NCBI GenBank assembly: GCA_019916065.1
Contig: CM034236.1
Coordinates: 47,669,144-47,733,143, forward strand
Length of the DNA stretch: 64,000 nucleotides
Source of the DNA: Vitellaria paradoxa
Lineage: Eukaryota > Streptophyta > Magnoliopsida > Ericales > Sapotaceae
Direction: 5' to 3'
The position numbers and the translations under genes were made by a program. Positions 57,893 to 64,000 of the stretch are shown one piece after another (position 1 is the stretch's first letter; every line of letters begins with the position of its first letter). The notes beneath the pieces are model-generated. The model saw nothing but the letters and a program-made list of their open reading frames with translations. It made no database searches and had not been told where the DNA came from.

Positions 57893-59407
57893 TAATATAT
57901 AGATGACAATTACGAACATCGTCAACATGAAGATAAAGTAATTAGAGAAAAGACAATCATGACACGAATACATTAATTCAAAATTGAAATGTTTTAATTC
58001 AATTTTGAAGAAGATTAATTAGTTAACTAATATATCCATTAATTTTTAAAATATTTATGCATAAATATGATCGGCACGGATCGACAATATTTATAAATAT
58101 GGACAACTCAACTCAAAGCATTGTCATCACTTGGTAGAGAGAGTTTAAGTAACCAGGTGCTTCGTGGTTGAGTCCTTTCCAATTATTATTTTACCACCCC
58201 CATATAAATTGATATTAAATGTAATAAAAAAAAAAAAATTTTAACACTTAGGGTTTGCCTAGTGGACCAAAACCCATTTCCTCAATTCTTAAAGCCCAAA
58301 AAAAAAAAAAAAAATGTTTAGGAACATGTAATTTTTCTTAAATTTGTTTTTTTTTTTTTTTCACTTTCTAAGCAAAAATGACAACCATGTCCTCATTTTT
58401 TTATTCAAAATCATTTATTTATTTAAAAATAATTATGGATATTATTAAGCCAAAATTAATTATGAAAATTTCATAAAAAAGCTTTCAATTTGCCAAATAT
58501 GCAAAAAGAAAAAACAATGGATGGTTGGTTTAGGGGAAAATTAACTAGCTTTTTTCCATAAAAAATAAAAAGTTATTCTTTCTAGGTTGAAGCTAATATC
58601 CGACGGTGATCTTGCGATAAAAATAGTAAGAATTCACCGACAGTGAATCTTGATGGTATATGTCTGACGGTGAGGAGAAAATGAAAGGAGTCTGGGGTGG
58701 ACAAAAACAGTTGTCGGGGTTGGGCCTGAAAATCTTCGGAGATTTGGTACCAGTCAGGTAGGTAGCCGAAGAACCCTAGTGCTAATTTCCAAGCAGCCAT
58801 TTAAGGCTGGAAATGAGCGGTGCCGAATCTAATCGGCTTGAATTTTAATTTATTCAAGTTTAACATAAATTAGAATTTAATTTGAATTTTTTATAAACTT
58901 AATCTCAACTCGCAAGTTTATCTTCTTGACTCGCAAGTTTTCAAGTTGAGTTTTTTTTTTTTTTTAAATTTAAGCTTAAATCTAATTTTAAACGATTACA
59001 AATTAAGTTCTATTTAAATTTATTTTAATCACGAATTGAATTTAAATCGAAATTTTTTTAAAACGAGTTCAAACAATTCGGGAAAAAAAAAATGGACTGC
59101 TTTCATCCTAGAGATACTCCAGTAGTTTGGGACAAAACACAGTATGCTAGAACTTAATAAAATCCCAAGATGGACCCGAAGTTTACAGTAGTTCCAAAGC
59201 AACAACATGGTGCTAGGCTGCTAGCTAATCCTTTGTGATATTGGAAGGTCCTCTTCCCCTTACGGGGGGTTATGGGTGTAAATGAGCAAACCGGTTTTTG
59301 AAGTGAGATGTTTTAATTAAATTTGTTAAGTTTAACGGGATTAAAAAATAATTTCAAACTTAATTTGATAATATTTCAAGTTGTGTTTAAATAATTCCTA
59401 AATTAAG

Positions 59408-59708
59408 AATGTGTTTGGAGTGATAAAAAATGAAATAAAGGCTCTGTTTGTAGCTCAACAAAATAAAATAAATCTTACAAATCTCTACAAATATGAATTA
59501 CGAGACAGTAAAATTTAAATTTTTCACTCACTGTACGAATTACGAGACATTTATTTTTACAATTTTATTTTATTTTATACACTTTTATACAACTCTAAAT
59601 ACACCCAAAGTGAGATGAATTGTGAGTTTATAATTTATACAATAAAATAAAATGTAAATAAATTTTTAATATTTTTTTTTTATGTTTTAGCACCTAAACG
59701 GTGTCTAA
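59408..59708. mobile_element. Nested pair of Tourist-like MITEs, family A
   Basis: An outer element begins GTGTTTGGAGTGATAAAAAA and resumes at about 59610 with GTGAGATGAATTGTGAGTTT, ending TAGCACCTAAACGGTGTC. An inner element (about 59441-59608), starting GGCTCTGTTTGTAGCTC and ending ACTCTAAATACACCC, sits in its left third. Confidence 0.6.
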
Positions 59709-60056
59709 ATCAACTTGGAGTTATGAAATATGACTTCTTGTTGGGAGTATAATTTATGGTAGGAGAAGCACATAAAAATGAATAATAACTGCTAACTAAG
59801 GTGACAGGAATACAACCTAATTACAGAGAGCGAAGGGATGAGGTGACAAAAAAGGTAATTATCTCCGGTCCTTTCATGTGACCAAGGGATATAAAAAAAG
59901 ATCAAGAAGATCACACGCATTTTCACGCACTAGCAGGTCGTCGCAGAAAATCCAAGAGCTTCCACATCCAAACTTTTACGCGCAGAGAGATGGGAGGATC
60001 TCGATCGATCTTCTGTGTATGGAAATATGTATGCTTTATATCAAATAATGCAGTTT

Positions 60057-63777
<3,721 letters not shown>

Positions 63778-63782
63778 TTACT

Positions 63783-63788
63783 CGTGCG
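63783..63788 (+). promoter_or_regulatory. BRRE-type BZR1 site near the DWF4 start
   Basis: CGTGCG matches the brassinosteroid response element CGTG(T/C)G, 54 nt upstream of the DWF4 ATG and about 25 nt downstream of the TATA-like sequence. BZR1-class repressors are known to bind such sites in DWF4 and CPD promoters for feedback repression. Function at this copy is inference. Confidence 0.45.
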
Positions 63789-63810
63789 TTTGATGAAAAG
63801 GAGCTCTGGG

Positions 63811-63820
63811 CTTTTTAAAG
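63811..63820 (-). promoter_or_regulatory. TATA-like element of DWF4
   Basis: The minus strand reads CCTTTAAAAAGCCC about 85 nt upstream of the ATG. This gives a leader of about 50 nt that includes a (GA)n tract (63740-63754). Weak match to consensus. Confidence 0.35.
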
Positions 63821-64000
63821 GTTTGATCTTTAAAGAATTGGGTCCTTTCTCCACGTCTTGCAATGCTATATCGATTAGCATGAATTTATACTAGTTAGAA
63901 ACTCCTCATTTTGATTATTCATAATTATTGCTCAAAAATCTTTCGGCCAAATAAAATAACCATTTTTAGTTTAATCTCTACTTCTTTGTCGTCTTCTTAA

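Larger units (their letters stand above)
49260..60050. other. Intergenic region between SDH1 and DWF4
   Basis: No gene supported. It holds family A MITEs (49413, 50187, 57723, 59408), a family B copy (53761-54067), a family C copy (57169-57525), a (TA)n tract (52069-52121) and a tandem duplication (53326-53427). GC-richer patches at 51300-51620, 54090-54340 and 58580-58800 hold only short frames that I cannot assign. The remainder is AT-rich low-complexity DNA. Confidence 0.65.

Noticed and set aside
58582..58800. 72-codon minus frame beginning MAAWKLALGFFGYLPDW
   Set aside because: It lacks a family match and neighbouring exons. The DNA has repeated CCGACGGTGA-like words suggesting a repeat, not a gene.

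Overview
This window is nuclear DNA of a flowering plant. Genes are split by many small GT-AG introns and sit far apart in very AT-rich DNA full of poly-A/T runs, (GA)n/(TA)n microsatellites, MITEs and other small transposons. All four genes are plant families and all lie on the minus strand. I cannot name the species; nothing points specifically to a grass.

Layout: 1-9077 is intergenic and repeat-rich. 9078-10488 is a small three-exon gene for a conserved plant protein that I recognise as a family but cannot assign a function. 10600-15760 is intergenic. 16796-18603 is a single-exon GRAS transcription factor of the SCL4/SCL7 type, with a GC-richer promoter to about 19400. 19400-42240 is a gene desert of about 23 kb carrying a tRNA-derived SINE, a 1.8 kb non-autonomous CACTA element and several MITE families. 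42317-49054 is the 16-exon gene for the succinate dehydrogenase flavoprotein subunit (SDH1), with a miniature LTR retrotransposon (TRIM) in intron 7 and a GC-AG intron 11. 49260-60050 is intergenic. 60057-63729 is an eight-exon cytochrome P450, CYP90B1/DWF4, the steroid 22-alpha-hydroxylase of brassinosteroid synthesis. The last 270 bases hold its proximal promoter.

The genes are functionally unrelated (mitochondrial respiration, hormone synthesis, transcription, unknown) and do not form a cluster. The most consequential observation is that three of the four genes carry small coding-frame indels: two in the GRAS gene, two in SDH1 and two in DWF4. In each case, adding or removing 1-2 bases restores a complete family-length protein of exactly whole codons. 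Three unrelated, essential or important genes are unlikely to decay together while staying otherwise intact, so I favour residual indel errors in the assembly over true pseudogenes.

I found no CRISPR array, canonical rRNA or tRNA gene, or novel gene cluster. The best candidates for new biology are the uncharacterised small gene family, the DWF4 intron 7 GC-rich island with a G-box, and several precisely bounded transposons (hAT-type, CACTA, SINE, TRIM, and Tourist-like families with TAA/TTA duplications).
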